This document shows, in pieces, positions 17,392 through 26,028 of a stretch of DNA of 39,763 nt. Numbering within the stretch: the stretch's first letter is position 1; the number at the start of each line of letters is the position of its first letter. The notes beneath the pieces are model-generated. The model made no database searches. It saw nothing but the letters and a program-made list of their open reading frames with translations, and was not told the origin of the DNA. A program made the position numbers and the translations under genes. The DNA is from Bacteriovoracaceae bacterium (GTDB taxonomy: Bacteria; Bdellovibrionota; UBA2394), in the NCBI GenBank assembly GCA_028287765.1, contig JAQBPA010000025.1, positions 1 to 39,763 on the forward strand, read 5' to 3'.

Positions 17392-19101
17392 ATGACAACG
17401 AGAGATACTATTCAACTTGGCCTCTATTTGATCGTCTTGATCTTGGCCACTAAGCCACTAGCACTTCATCTTGAAAAGGTTTTTGAAGGTTCAAAGAATC
17501 TTCTGTCTCCTATTTTTGGTCCGATTGAAAAATTAATTTATCGCCTACTCGGTGTGAACCCGGATGAAGATCAACATTGGACGAAGTACTCGATTGATCT
17601 GCTTGTTTTTAGCGGAGTTACTTGTGGATTTACTTATCTACTTTTGAGAGCTCAAAAATTTCTTCCGCTCAATCCACAAGGGTTCGCCGGAATGACTCCA
17701 GACCTTGCCTACAATACTGCCATGAGTTTTACGACGAATACTAATTGGCAGTCGTATGGGGGCGAAAGCACGCTCAGCTATCTTTCTCAAATGCTGGCAC
17801 TTACTTTTCATAATTTTATTTCTGCAGCGGTGGGGATTGCGGTTGCGGTTGCTCTCATTCGAGGCATTTCTAAAAAAGAAGGAAAAGGCATCGGAAATTT
17901 TTGGGCGGATATGATTCGCTGCAATTTATATGTTCTTCTTCCGATCTGCATTGTGTACGCGCTCTTCTTAATTTCACAGGGAGTGATTCAAAATTTTCAT
18001 GCTTACGATATCGCGACAACGCTTGAAGGAGTAAAGCAAACCATCGCTCAAGGCCCAGTTGCCTCCCAAGTAGCGATCAAGATGCTTGGAACAAACGGTG
18101 GAGGTTTTTTTAATGCCAATGCGGCTCATCCCTATGAAAATCCCACGGCTCTCTCCAACTTTTTTCAAATGCTTTCGATCTTTTTGATTCCGAGTGCTCT
18201 TGTTTACTTACTCGGAAGACGAGTTCGAAATAAAAAACATGGTTGGGCTGTTTGGGCAGCGATGGCCATTATTTTCGTGGTGGGCGTACTGATAACAGCT
18301 CACTACGAATATCAAGGAAATCCTAAACTCGCTGAACTCGGCTGCTCTTCGCCAGCAAATATGGAAGGAAAGGAAGCTCGCTTTGGAATCTTTAACTCCG
18401 CCTTCTTTGCGACGATAACAACCGACGCCTCTTGTGGCGCAGTGAATGCCATGCACGACAGTTTCACTCCACTCGGAGGAGCTGTTCCACTTTCGAATAT
18501 CATGTTGGGTGAAATTATTTTTGGAGGCGTGGGATCAGGTCTGTACGGAATGCTCATGTATATTCTGCTCACCGTTTTTATTGCCGGACTTATGATCGGA
18601 CGGACTCCGGAATACGTGGGCAAGAAAATTGAAGGTCGGGAAATTAAGTATGTCATGTTTGCGATGATTGTGATGGCGCTCTCGATTTTGGGATTCACCG
18701 CATGGGGTGCGCTCGATCCGCGTGGACTTGCAGGTCTCAATAATCCGGCTGGACACGGATTTTCAGAAATTCTCTACGCGTATACTTCTGGCACTGGAAA
18801 TAACGGAAGTGCGTTTGCCGGCCTCAGTGCAAACACTCCGTTTTGGAATTGGACCCTCGCTTTTGCAATGTTCTTCGGTCGATTTTTTATGATGATCCCA
18901 ATGCTTGCCGTTGCAGGCTCGCTCGCGAAAAAGAAAATTCATCCCGGCGGTGAGGGTACGTTTCGAGTGGATAATTCACTTTTTGTGGGACTACTTATCG
19001 GAGTGATTTTACTGGTCGGAGCACTCACGTTCTTCCCGGCGCTTTCACTCGGTCCGATTGCAGAACACTTCGATATGCTCCAAGGACATCTTTTTAAGTA
19101 A
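17392..19101 (+). CDS. kdpA: KdpA, potassium-binding channel-like subunit
   Basis: 569 residues, the usual length for KdpA, with about ten membrane helices. Selectivity-filter segments typical of the superfamily are visible: [46 protein letters not shown] and [13 protein letters not shown]. KdpA selects K+ and passes it to KdpB for ATP-driven high-affinity uptake across the inner membrane. It begins one base after kdpF and belongs to the operon driven by the sigma-54 promoter at 17118. Nothing is truncated. Confidence 0.98.
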   Translation: MTTRDTIQLGLYLIVLILATKPLALHLEKVFEGSKNLLSPIFGPIEKLIYRLLGVNPDEDQHWTKYSIDLLVFSGVTCGFTYLLLRAQKFLPLNPQGFAGMTPDLAYNTAMSFTTNTNWQSYGGESTLSYLSQMLALTFHNFISAAVGIAVAVALIRGISKKEGKGIGNFWADMIRCNLYVLLPICIVYALFLISQGVIQNFHAYDIATTLEGVKQTIAQGPVASQVAIKMLGTNGGGFFNANAAHPYENPTALSNFFQMLSIFLIPSALVYLLGRRVRNKKHGWAVWAAMAIIFVVGVLITAHYEYQGNPKLAELGCSSPANMEGKEARFGIFNSAFFATITTDASCGAVNAMHDSFTPLGGAVPLSNIMLGEIIFGGVGSGLYGMLMYILLTVFIAGLMIGRTPEYVGKKIEGREIKYVMFAMIVMALSILGFTAWGALDPRGLAGLNNPAGHGFSEILYAYTSGTGNNGSAFAGLSANTPFWNWTLAFAMFFGRFFMMIPMLAVAGSLAKKKIHPGGEGTFRVDNSLFVGLLIGVILLVGALTFFPALSLGPIAEHFDMLQGHLFK

Positions 19102-19120
19102 GAAAAGGAATAAGTTCATT

Positions 19121-21145
19121 ATGACATCTTCTATTTGGAATCCAGAACTCATGAAAACGGCCCTCCGAGATTCATTTATTAAATTGAATCCGAAAGTCTT
19201 GATCAAAAATCCCGTGATGTTTGTGGTGGAAATTGGAAGTGTTCTCACCACAATTGCATTCTTTCACGACATTTTTAGCGGAGGCGAGAGTAATGCGCTT
19301 TTTACGGGACAAATTGCTCTTTGGCTTTGGTTCACTGTTCTCTTTGCAAATTTTGCAGAAGCCATGGCCGAAGGCAGAGGAAAAGCCCAAGCCGAAAATC
19401 TCAAAAAAGCACGAACTGAAACCAAAGCTTATCGACGATCCAAAAGTGGAAAAATGGAAACAGTTAATTCTGTCGTTCTGAGAAAAGGAGATATCGTCGT
19501 TGTAGAAGCGGGCCAATTTATTCCTGCCGATGGCACCGTTATCGAGGGTGTGGCGTCGATTGATGAATCGGCAATTACTGGCGAGTCTGCGCCTGTCATT
19601 CGCGAAGCGGGTGGAGATAGAAGTGCCGTCACCGGAGGAACCAAAGTGCTTTCAGATAAAATCGTGATCGAAATCACGGCAAATCCTGGAGAAGCTTTTT
19701 TGGATCGAATGATCGCGCTCGTCGAAGGCGCTGTTCGACAACGAACTCCCAATGAAATCGCTCTTAATATTCTGCTCGCAGGCCTCACGATTGTATTCTT
19801 ACTTGCAACGGTGACCTTAAAACCATTCGCAATCTATATGCATACATCGATTTCGCTGCCGATTCTGATTTCGCTGCTTGTCTGTTTAATTCCGACGACC
19901 ATTGGCGCACTGCTCTCGGCGATTGGTATCGCTGGAATGGATCGGCTCGTCCAAAGAAATGTACTCGCCATGTCTGGCCGTGCAGTCGAAGCTGCTGGAG
20001 ATATAGATGTTCTCCTTCTCGATAAAACGGGAACCATCACGATCGGAAATCGAATGGCGTGTGAATTTATTCCCGCTCCGGGAGTAAATATTCAGGAGCT
20101 CATGGAAATGGCGCTCTTAGCATCAGCAGCAGATTTGACTCCCGAAGGAAGATCCATCGTCACGCTTGCCGAAAAAAAAGGTATTCGATCTTCCACTCCA
20201 CAGAGCGGAGTGATTGTTCCTTTCTCTGCGGAAACTCGAATGAGCGGTCTCGATTACGACCAAGGATCGATTCGAAAAGGAGCTTTTGATTCTATTCAAA
20301 CCTGGGTGAAAACTCATTTCAAAGGGACCGTGTCTCCTGAAGTCTCACTGGATGTAAAAAGTATTGCGTTAAAAGGAGGAACACCTCTCGTTGTGGCAAA
20401 AAACGCTAAAATTTTAGGCGTTATTCATTTGAAAGACGTTGTAAAGCCAGGCATCAAAGATCGCTTTGAAAGAATTCGCGCGATGGGAATTAAGACAGTG
20501 ATGATCACTGGCGATAATCGGCTGACCGCAGCTGCGATCGCAGCTGAAGCCGGCGTCGACGATTTTTTGGCCGAGGTGAAACCTGAAGATAAACTGCGCT
20601 TAATTAAAAGTTACCAGGCAGAAGGACGAATGGTCGGAATGTCTGGCGATGGAACCAATGATGCCCCTGCCCTCGCGCAGTCCGACGTAGGACTTGTCAT
20701 GAATACTGGCACTCAGGCTGCTCGCGAAGCAGGAAATATGATCGATCTTGATTCCGATCCTACGAAGATTATCGAAATTGTTGAAATCGGAAAACAGCTG
20801 CTGATCACTCGGGGCTCTCTCACGACCTTCAGCATTGCCAATGATGTCGCAAAATATTTTGCAATTATTCCTGCCATTTTTGCGAGTTCGATTCCTGCTC
20901 TCGGTGCTCTCAATATCATGGCGCTCCGTAATCCTCAGAGCGCGATCCTTTCGGCCGTGATCTTTAACGCCATCATCATTATCGCGCTCATTCCGCTCTC
21001 GCTTCGAGGCGTCGTCTACCGACCGCAGTCGCCAAGCAAAATTTTGGAAAGGAATGTTTTTATTTACGGAATTGGTGGAATCATCATTCCCTTTATTGGA
21101 ATTAAAATAATCGACGTTGTGGTCTCGGCATTGGGGCTCGCGTGA
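19121..21145 (+). CDS. kdpB: KdpB, P-type ATPase subunit
   Basis: 674 residues from the ATG at 19121, preceded by AAAAGGAATAAG. The track start at 19058 lies inside kdpA and adds a non-homologous leader. Diagnostic motifs: TGES in [12 protein letters not shown] (the Ser that is phosphorylated to inhibit E. coli KdpB is present), phosphorylation site [24 protein letters not shown], and hinge [19 protein letters not shown]. The C-terminal membrane helices are complete. It hydrolyses ATP and drives K+ received from KdpA into the cytoplasm. Confidence 0.98.
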   Translation: MTSSIWNPELMKTALRDSFIKLNPKVLIKNPVMFVVEIGSVLTTIAFFHDIFSGGESNALFTGQIALWLWFTVLFANFAEAMAEGRGKAQAENLKKARTETKAYRRSKSGKMETVNSVVLRKGDIVVVEAGQFIPADGTVIEGVASIDESAITGESAPVIREAGGDRSAVTGGTKVLSDKIVIEITANPGEAFLDRMIALVEGAVRQRTPNEIALNILLAGLTIVFLLATVTLKPFAIYMHTSISLPILISLLVCLIPTTIGALLSAIGIAGMDRLVQRNVLAMSGRAVEAAGDIDVLLLDKTGTITIGNRMACEFIPAPGVNIQELMEMALLASAADLTPEGRSIVTLAEKKGIRSSTPQSGVIVPFSAETRMSGLDYDQGSIRKGAFDSIQTWVKTHFKGTVSPEVSLDVKSIALKGGTPLVVAKNAKILGVIHLKDVVKPGIKDRFERIRAMGIKTVMITGDNRLTAAAIAAEAGVDDFLAEVKPEDKLRLIKSYQAEGRMVGMSGDGTNDAPALAQSDVGLVMNTGTQAAREAGNMIDLDSDPTKIIEIVEIGKQLLITRGSLTTFSIANDVAKYFAIIPAIFASSIPALGALNIMALRNPQSAILSAVIFNAIIIIALIPLSLRGVVYRPQSPSKILERNVFIYGIGGIIIPFIGIKIIDVVVSALGLA

Positions 21146-21185
21146 AAGCTGAAGGCACGACACTCGCCTATATAAGGAGTCATTT

Positions 21186-21773
21186 ATGAAAGTACTTTAT
21201 CAATCTTGTTTAGCTACCTTAATTTTAGCTGTCATTCTCTGCGGAATTTACCCCGCTTTGGTAACAGTCGCTGGAAAACTTTTGTTCGCTGAGAAAGCAA
21301 ACGGAGGACTCATCAGCAATCACGAAGGAAACGTTATTGGCGCAGAGATTATCGGCCAGTCGTTTTCGAAGCCCATTTATTTTCACGGTCGTCCATCTGC
21401 AGCCGGCGACAAGGGATACGATGCTGCCAATTCTTCGGGAACAAATCTTGGACCTACGAATCAAAAATTAATTGATGGGATCTCAAAAAATATTGACGAT
21501 CTTTTAAAAGATAATCCGAGTCTAAAAAAGGGGCAGATTCCCACAGATCTCGTGACCGCTTCAGCGAGCGGACTGGACCCCCATATTTCTCCAGAAGCCG
21601 CTTACGTACAGGTAGAGCGAGTAGCCTCAGCTCGCGGCGTGAGTGTTGATGAAATTCGAAATCTCGCAAAAGAACATATTGAAGGCCCAGCGTGGGGACT
21701 CTTCGGCGAACCTGTTGTGAATGTGCTTCTCCTTAATTTGGATTTGGATCGCCGCTATCCTCCTAAAGGTTAA
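21186..21773 (+). CDS. kdpC: KdpC, potassium-transporting ATPase subunit C
   Basis: 195 residues, normal for KdpC. A single N-terminal helix (residues 8-30) is followed by an extracytoplasmic domain with the family signatures GRPSAAGDKGYDAANSSGTNLGP and DLVTASASGLDPHISPEAA, ending in the VNVLLLNLDLD strand. TAAGGAG precedes the ATG. It assembles with KdpA and KdpB and raises the complex's affinity. The gene order kdpF-A-B-C is canonical. Confidence 0.98.
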   Translation: MKVLYQSCLATLILAVILCGIYPALVTVAGKLLFAEKANGGLISNHEGNVIGAEIIGQSFSKPIYFHGRPSAAGDKGYDAANSSGTNLGPTNQKLIDGISKNIDDLLKDNPSLKKGQIPTDLVTASASGLDPHISPEAAYVQVERVASARGVSVDEIRNLAKEHIEGPAWGLFGEPVVNVLLLNLDLDRRYPPKG

Positions 21774-21789
21774 CAGAGGAGCTATCCCT

Positions 21790-22107
21790 ATGTGGAAGAA
21801 TATTCAAAGTTTCAGAAATGCTCACATTAAAGAATGGTTCGTGATGAGCATTGTTGCCACTACTCCGCTCTCACTAGCAGCTGTGAATTTTTATCTGCCG
21901 CTATGTGAGACTTACGAGAAAGAAAAAAATCAAGCGCTCACGCGACTAAACCAATGTATCGAGAAAGTAGATGAAAGCACTTCAACAAGTGAAAATTTAT
22001 TCTGCGAAAAGGAACTTAAGGCTGCCCTCAAAGCAGTTCAAGAATTCAAAGCCTGTCAAAATAAAATAAGGTCGGGGCGCCATACGCCTGAAAAAGAAAG
22101 GGAATAA
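21790..22107 (+). CDS. Small membrane protein between kdpC and the porin gene
   Basis: 105 residues from the ATG at 21790, with GAGGAG ten bases upstream. The track start overlaps kdpC and is unlikely. One hydrophobic helix (about 17-37, FVMSIVATTPLSLAAVNFYL) is followed by a charged helical tail with four Cys (CETYEKE, CIEKVDE, CEKELKA, CQNKIRS). The tail probably faces the periplasm, where disulfides could form. It starts 16 bases after kdpC and ends two bases before the porin gene, so it belongs to the kdp transcript. Family not recognised. Confidence 0.7.
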   Translation: MWKNIQSFRNAHIKEWFVMSIVATTPLSLAAVNFYLPLCETYEKEKNQALTRLNQCIEKVDESTSTSENLFCEKELKAALKAVQEFKACQNKIRSGRHTPEKERE

Positions 22108-22109
22108 TT

Positions 22110-23465
22110 ATGAAATGTACTTTTATGTGGAGAGCTCTATTTACGCTCGGAATGAGTTCGTCTGTTCTAATGGCAGAAGAAAAAAAGAAAGAAGACACTG
22201 CAGTAAAAAAAGAAGCTCCAGCGGACCCATTTGTATTTGCTGACTTTTCATGGGTGCCAGGCAATTACGGGCCGAGCGAAAACCCATTTTCAACGAAATA
22301 TTTTACACCAGAGCTGAGATTAGATGCGGCTTATCACTACTCATTCAATAAACCTTCCGACAATACAATTTCGGGATCGAGTGAAGTCTTCCGCCATAAT
22401 GAACTTCAAATCGCCCAGATTGGTGTGGGCGGGGATTTCAACTACAAGAATGTGGGCTTTCGACTTATGACCCAGTTCGGAATGTATTCGACGACAACTC
22501 CGCGAAACGATGCGAGTCCATCGCGTGGACAGTGGAAACTTGACGATGCTTACAGATATATTTCAGAAGCTTTCGCGACTTACCATCTCGATGTAATGAA
22601 CGGAATTAATATTCAAGCAGGTCTGTTCATGTCGTACGTGGGACTCTGGAGTTATTACAACTTTGACAACTGGACGTATCAACCTTCTTATGTGTCGTCC
22701 AATACACCTTGGTTTTTTAACGGTATGCGAATTCAAATCTTTCCGACGGACAAACTAAAGATCGAGCCTTGGATAGTGAATGGCTGGCAGTCGTACGGAA
22801 AATTCAATAGTCAGCCCGGCCTTGGGCTTCAAGTTCTTTATCGTCCGACCGGATGGCTTTCACTACTTGGAAACCAGTATTACGGAACCGACACTCTCGA
22901 CACACCTGATCGAAAACGTTTTCATACAGACGACAGCATTATGGTCAAATATCACGACAACCCAAGTGCTTTGATCAATCAGGCAGCAGCTTCACTAACT
23001 GTTGATGCCGGTTGCGAATCCGGTGGAGGCGTCCGCTGTGGCAACCAATATTTCTTAGGATTCATGGCTTACAATCGAGTCTGGTTTGACGAAGGCCACT
23101 ATGGTTTTACGTTCGGTGGTGGCGCGATCAAAAATCCTGGACGCTATCTTGTTTTGCTTCCTCCTATTAATGGAGCAACGGCTGCTTCTGGAACTGGAGA
23201 CCCTGCTCAATTCAGTGAGAATCCTGGTGATAAATATTGGGCATGGGATAGCCAAGTTACTGCAGATTATATGCCTACTCGAAATATTACTTTTCGAGCT
23301 GAATACAATTACCGCTATGCAAGCGTTCCCTACTTTAGCGGACACGGCGGTGTCACACCTCCAGGTGGTAACCAAGGAGCGCCGGGATCCAATGTCGCGA
23401 GCTGGTCTCCTGATTTGAGAAAATCAGAAAACAGACTTACGGGCGCTTTCATGGTGCGTTTCTAA
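22110..23465 (+). CDS. Outer-membrane beta-barrel porin, BBP2 type
   Basis: 451 residues with a signal peptide (cleavage near LMA/EEKK) and a charged Lys/Glu linker. A long series of alternating aromatic/polar strands follows, ending RLTGAFMVRF with the terminal Phe typical of outer-membrane barrels. The pattern fits the OmpL-like BBP2 porin family: FTPELRLDAAYHYSFN at the start, GINIQAGLFMSYVGLWSY and NTPWFFNGMR in the middle. As part of the kdp operon it probably lets K+ or other ions enter the periplasm when KdpFABC is induced. That functional link is inferred from position. Confidence 0.85.
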   Translation: MKCTFMWRALFTLGMSSSVLMAEEKKKEDTAVKKEAPADPFVFADFSWVPGNYGPSENPFSTKYFTPELRLDAAYHYSFNKPSDNTISGSSEVFRHNELQIAQIGVGGDFNYKNVGFRLMTQFGMYSTTTPRNDASPSRGQWKLDDAYRYISEAFATYHLDVMNGINIQAGLFMSYVGLWSYYNFDNWTYQPSYVSSNTPWFFNGMRIQIFPTDKLKIEPWIVNGWQSYGKFNSQPGLGLQVLYRPTGWLSLLGNQYYGTDTLDTPDRKRFHTDDSIMVKYHDNPSALINQAAASLTVDAGCESGGGVRCGNQYFLGFMAYNRVWFDEGHYGFTFGGGAIKNPGRYLVLLPPINGATAASGTGDPAQFSENPGDKYWAWDSQVTADYMPTRNITFRAEYNYRYASVPYFSGHGGVTPPGGNQGAPGSNVASWSPDLRKSENRLTGAFMVRF

Positions 23466-23509
23466 TTTGGACAAATAAAACGAACAACATTCATAGCGGG
23501 AGAATTGAT

Positions 23510-23767
23510 ATGAATAAGAATTGTAAAATTAAAATAATGATATTTACCTCACTGAACATAGTGGGAACCGCACTTATCGCGGTTCCCACCGTGCTCGCAA
23601 CAGAAACGCTCGATCGAAGTTCTTGTATGACAAAGGCAGATCTGACACAAGAAGTGCAAAAGATTTTGGACGAGCGAGAAGCTAAGGCTGAGAATGAAAA
23701 GCAGTCGGAGGAACAAAAAGCCTCAGAGCAATCTCGAAAGAATTTTATAGGCCATCATAATAATTAG
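23510..23767 (+). CDS. Small secreted charged protein at the end of the kdp operon
   Basis: 85 residues: signal peptide (MNKNCKIKIMIFTSLNIVGTALIAVPTVLA), then about 55 residues dominated by Glu, Lys, Ala and Gln that would form a single helix or coiled coil. CGGGAGAATTG precedes the ATG. It lies 44 bases after the porin stop and probably shares its transcript. It may act as a periplasmic spacer or partner of the porin. No family recognised. Confidence 0.65.
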   Translation: MNKNCKIKIMIFTSLNIVGTALIAVPTVLATETLDRSSCMTKADLTQEVQKILDEREAKAENEKQSEEQKASEQSRKNFIGHHNN

Positions 23768-23783
23768 AAATTTCAACTGAATT

Positions 23784-23850
23784 GATTTTCGAGAGTCGGT
23801 AGAAAGTTCGGCAAATTTTGATCGGCAAAAAATGCCTGACTCTCGAAAAT
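23784..23850. repeat. Long-range inverted repeat between the kdp operon and flgB-like gene
   Basis: Arms ATTTTCGAGAGTC (23784-23796) and GACTCTCGAAAAT (23838-23850) are perfect 13-base complements with 41 bases between. The loop holds two similar stretches (CGGCAAATTTT and CGGCAAAAAAT). No T-run follows, so it is not a standard terminator. It could be a structured 3' end of the kdp mRNA. Confidence 0.55.
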
Positions 23851-23886
23851 TTACTGCAAAAGGTAGGTTCTGAGCGCGTCAAGGTC

Positions 23887-23902
23887 TGGCCCAAGTTTTG
23901 CA
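23887..23902 (+). promoter_or_regulatory. Sigma-54 promoter of the flgB-like gene
   Basis: TGGCCCAAGTTTTGCA keeps GG and GC with ten bases between and matches most of the -24/-12 consensus. The predicted start is near 23913, eleven bases before the ATG. No ATTACA box lies upstream, so a different activator (a flagellar one, for example) may act here. Confidence 0.75.
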
Positions 23903-23923
23903 TAAACATTATCGGAGGCAAGT

Positions 23924-24280
23924 ATGTCGATTAATTTTGGCGTAACCGTATACGCAAAGGCCATGGATTTACAATTGCAGAGACATTCTGCCATCGCCAG
24001 CAATATCGCAAATGCAGATACTCCCGAATTCCGTCCGAGCCAAGTTTCATTTGAATCTGAGCTTCAAAAAGCAGCTGCTTCAAAAAATTCAGATGCCGCC
24101 TTGGGCAAAGTCTTTGGAAAAGTGGAGATAGCAGACGATTCAGTTCCGCGCGCTGATGGAAATTCTGTCGATATGGATAAGCAGCTTGCAGCTCTTTCGG
24201 AAAACTCACTCGTCTATTCAGCAACTGCCACGTTCATAAAGAGCAATTTTGCAAGTCTAAAGCTAGTGATCACAGGATAG
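23924..24280 (+). CDS. flgB: FlgB-like flagellar rod protein, isolated copy
   Basis: 118 residues. The N-terminus has the flagellar rod signature (LQRHSAIASNIANADTPEFRP). The C-terminus has the GNSVDMDKQLAALSENSLVYSATATFI helix and ends SLKLVITG. Both ends match FlgB, the proximal rod protein of the basal body. The length is slightly below the usual 130-140, with a shortened variable middle. GGAGG precedes the ATG. No flgC, fliE or other flagellar gene is nearby, so this is a lone copy with its own sigma-54 promoter. It may be a paralogue of the flgB in the main flagellar cluster. If it is the only copy, its separation would be unusual. Confidence 0.88.
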   Translation: MSINFGVTVYAKAMDLQLQRHSAIASNIANADTPEFRPSQVSFESELQKAAASKNSDAALGKVFGKVEIADDSVPRADGNSVDMDKQLAALSENSLVYSATATFIKSNFASLKLVITG

Positions 24281-24316
24281 TTTAGAAATTCATTCAGTAT
24301 TCATAAAAAAATAAAT

Positions 24317-24355
24317 GGATTACAAAATGTAATCCGAAATTACATTTTGTAATCC
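24317..24355. promoter_or_regulatory. Second double palindromic enhancer box
   Basis: Perfect boxes ATTACAAAATGTAAT (24319-24333) and ATTACATTTTGTAAT (24339-24353), extended by GGA/TCC flanks into one large inverted repeat. Centres are 20 bases apart, exactly as in the kdp copy. The element centre lies 78 bases before the -12 position of the promoter-like element at 24400. Confidence 0.8.
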
Positions 24356-24399
24356 TCCTCTTCGAGTTATATCCAAAAAATTTCTTTGATCTTTAACCT

Positions 24400-24415
24400 T
24401 GGGACTATTCTTGAT
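24400..24415 (+). promoter_or_regulatory. Sigma-54-like promoter of the glycosyltransferase gene
   Basis: TGGGACTATTCTTGAT has GG, ten bases, then GA instead of GC. The deviation lowers confidence, but the copy at 25961 has the same form and the same distance to its enhancer box. The predicted start near 24426 lies one base before the ATG. Confidence 0.55.
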
Positions 24416-24426
24416 ATTTTATCAAA

Positions 24427-25851
24427 ATGCAAAATAAGGATTTAAATTTTGTCATTCCAACCTATCGCTTGCGAGACGCAGGCGAAACAATTGAAGCCTA
24501 CGATAAAAACTTTTTCTGCAATGGGCATTCACCAAAAATATTTCTCTTCGATGATTCTAGTCTGGGAGTGCATGAGAAATATTATCCCATGCTCGAACAA
24601 ACTAAAACTCATAGTCCCATTTATTATGTTGGGCCCAAAGAAAAGGAACAGTTCATTATTTATTTAAGCCAAAGATTAGGCGATAAAAAACTGGAATCCA
24701 TCGTACGAAATCTTTTTCGACCGAGCTATGGAGGAAATAGAAATTTTTCTCTTATTTATACACTCGGCAATTTGGTCGTGAGCGCTGATGACGATATGCG
24801 GCCCTATGGCCTCGTTGAAGATAGTGTCGAATCACTTCGCGAGCACGAGATCAGCCGGGGAAAACTGATGAAGCGAACAGAAGGGGGCTTTGCTCCAAAA
24901 TCGTTCGATATTCTTTCGACCTTCATTGATGTATTAGGAAAAAAAGTTTCGGATCTCCCTCCCACCTTTCTAAGAGGAGAACTTCTGAATGATACAGCGA
25001 TGCATTTGGAGACGAATGCAACTAAAGGAGCGTTTCGTGAAAATTCATTACTGCTTGAGCATGGGCCTGTGGCGAACGAAAGTGTCGTTAAAATAGCTCA
25101 AACATTTCGATCAGGAACCAACGATATAGACGCCATTGATTTTATCGAACTCTATCTGGCGGACGATACTCAAATGAGTATCGATGAACTGAATGATGTC
25201 TATGTCCTGGTTAATTTTCGGCCCGTAGTAACCAATAAAAATTGGAGAATGGACTGCGGCGTGGCGGGTTATGACAATAGCCTAGGACTCCCTCCATTTT
25301 TTCCCACCAGACTTCGCTTCGAAGATTATATTTATCGGCTATGGATCCAACAAGATAATATCGTCGCCGCTCACGTGGATTCTGCACAACATCATATGAA
25401 AAATAATTATATGAGAAATCCGTTGGCCTCAGAAATTTTCAACGAAGAATTAGCCAATTTACTCAAGAAAAAAATTAAACGATCGATTTCTAACCTAGAC
25501 GATCTAAGTATTTCATTTGATTATGATGGCGAGGTTACAGCGCAGGATACAGAAGAAATTCTTCCGAGAATCAGAGAAATCTATCATCGAGTTTTGAATT
25601 CAGCCAAGAGTACGGTGATTGATGAGCGAAAAAATAATTTGAGAGCCTTTGCCATCGGATTAGAGAGAACGTTCTATAATTTTGAACCCGACTTCTTCCA
25701 ACAAAACGTTGCAAGAATCGTTGACGATGTCATTAGCCAAATTAAATCGTCAATAGAACTCTGGCCGGCACTCGTTGAAATTTGTTATCTGCAGAAACAT
25801 CGAAAAGGATTGCCACAAACATTAGTTAAAAATGTAAAAGCGTTGCACTGA
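24427..25851 (+). CDS. GT-A type glycosyltransferase-like protein
   Basis: 474 residues without signal peptide. The start region LNFVIPTYRLRD (6-17) and IFLFDDSS (38-45) form the first strands of a GT-A nucleotide-sugar fold. GGNRNFSLIYTLGNLVVSADDDMRP (102-126) carries a DxD motif (Asp121-123) for metal and nucleotide. The C-terminal 200 residues are helical and unrecognised. It could glycosylate an envelope polymer, with donor and acceptor unknown. No ribosome site is visible, and the predicted transcript start is next to the ATG, so the mRNA may be leaderless. No other in-frame ATG occurs before about residue 55, which would destroy the fold. Single-gene unit between two enhancer-box promoters. 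Confidence 0.75.
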   Translation: MQNKDLNFVIPTYRLRDAGETIEAYDKNFFCNGHSPKIFLFDDSSLGVHEKYYPMLEQTKTHSPIYYVGPKEKEQFIIYLSQRLGDKKLESIVRNLFRPSYGGNRNFSLIYTLGNLVVSADDDMRPYGLVEDSVESLREHEISRGKLMKRTEGGFAPKSFDILSTFIDVLGKKVSDLPPTFLRGELLNDTAMHLETNATKGAFRENSLLLEHGPVANESVVKIAQTFRSGTNDIDAIDFIELYLADDTQMSIDELNDVYVLVNFRPVVTNKNWRMDCGVAGYDNSLGLPPFFPTRLRFEDYIYRLWIQQDNIVAAHVDSAQHHMKNNYMRNPLASEIFNEELANLLKKKIKRSISNLDDLSISFDYDGEVTAQDTEEILPRIREIYHRVLNSAKSTVIDERKNNLRAFAIGLERTFYNFEPDFFQQNVARIVDDVISQIKSSIELWPALVEICYLQKHRKGLPQTLVKNVKALH

Positions 25852-25874
25852 TTGTCCGAGATCAAAAACAAAAA

Positions 25875-25919
25875 GGAGGATTACAAAATGTAATCTGGAA
25901 TTACATTTTGTAATCCTCC
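25875..25919. promoter_or_regulatory. Third double palindromic enhancer box
   Basis: Perfect boxes at 25880-25894 and 25900-25914, centres 20 bases apart, extended by GGAGG/CCTCC to a 45-base inverted repeat. The centre lies 78 bases before the -12 position of the element at 25961, identical to the second copy. It immediately follows the glycosyltransferase stop, so a role as terminator hairpin was considered, but no T-run follows. Confidence 0.8.
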
Positions 25920-25960
25920 GCTTCAAGTTTCATTCAAAAAACTTTATTAATCTTTAATCT

Positions 25961-25976
25961 TGGTGTTGTTTTTGAT
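25961..25976 (+). promoter_or_regulatory. Sigma-54-like promoter of the barrel/lipoprotein operon
   Basis: TGGTGTTGTTTTTGAT has GG-N10-GA, the same variant as the element at 24400. About 60 bases on the enhancer side are also similar between the two regions (TTCAAGTTT / TTCGAGTTA, ATCTTTAA). The predicted start is near 25987, with a 42-base leader before the GTG. Confidence 0.5.
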
Positions 25977-26028
25977 ATTCCATCTATTAGAAAAATGAAA
26001 GTTTTTCTAATTAGTCAGGAATTCACTC

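Noticed and set aside
25875-25919. Inverted repeat after the glycosyltransferase gene read as a terminator
   Set aside because: No T-run on either side, and the identical element occurs before two other transcription units at fixed promoter distance.
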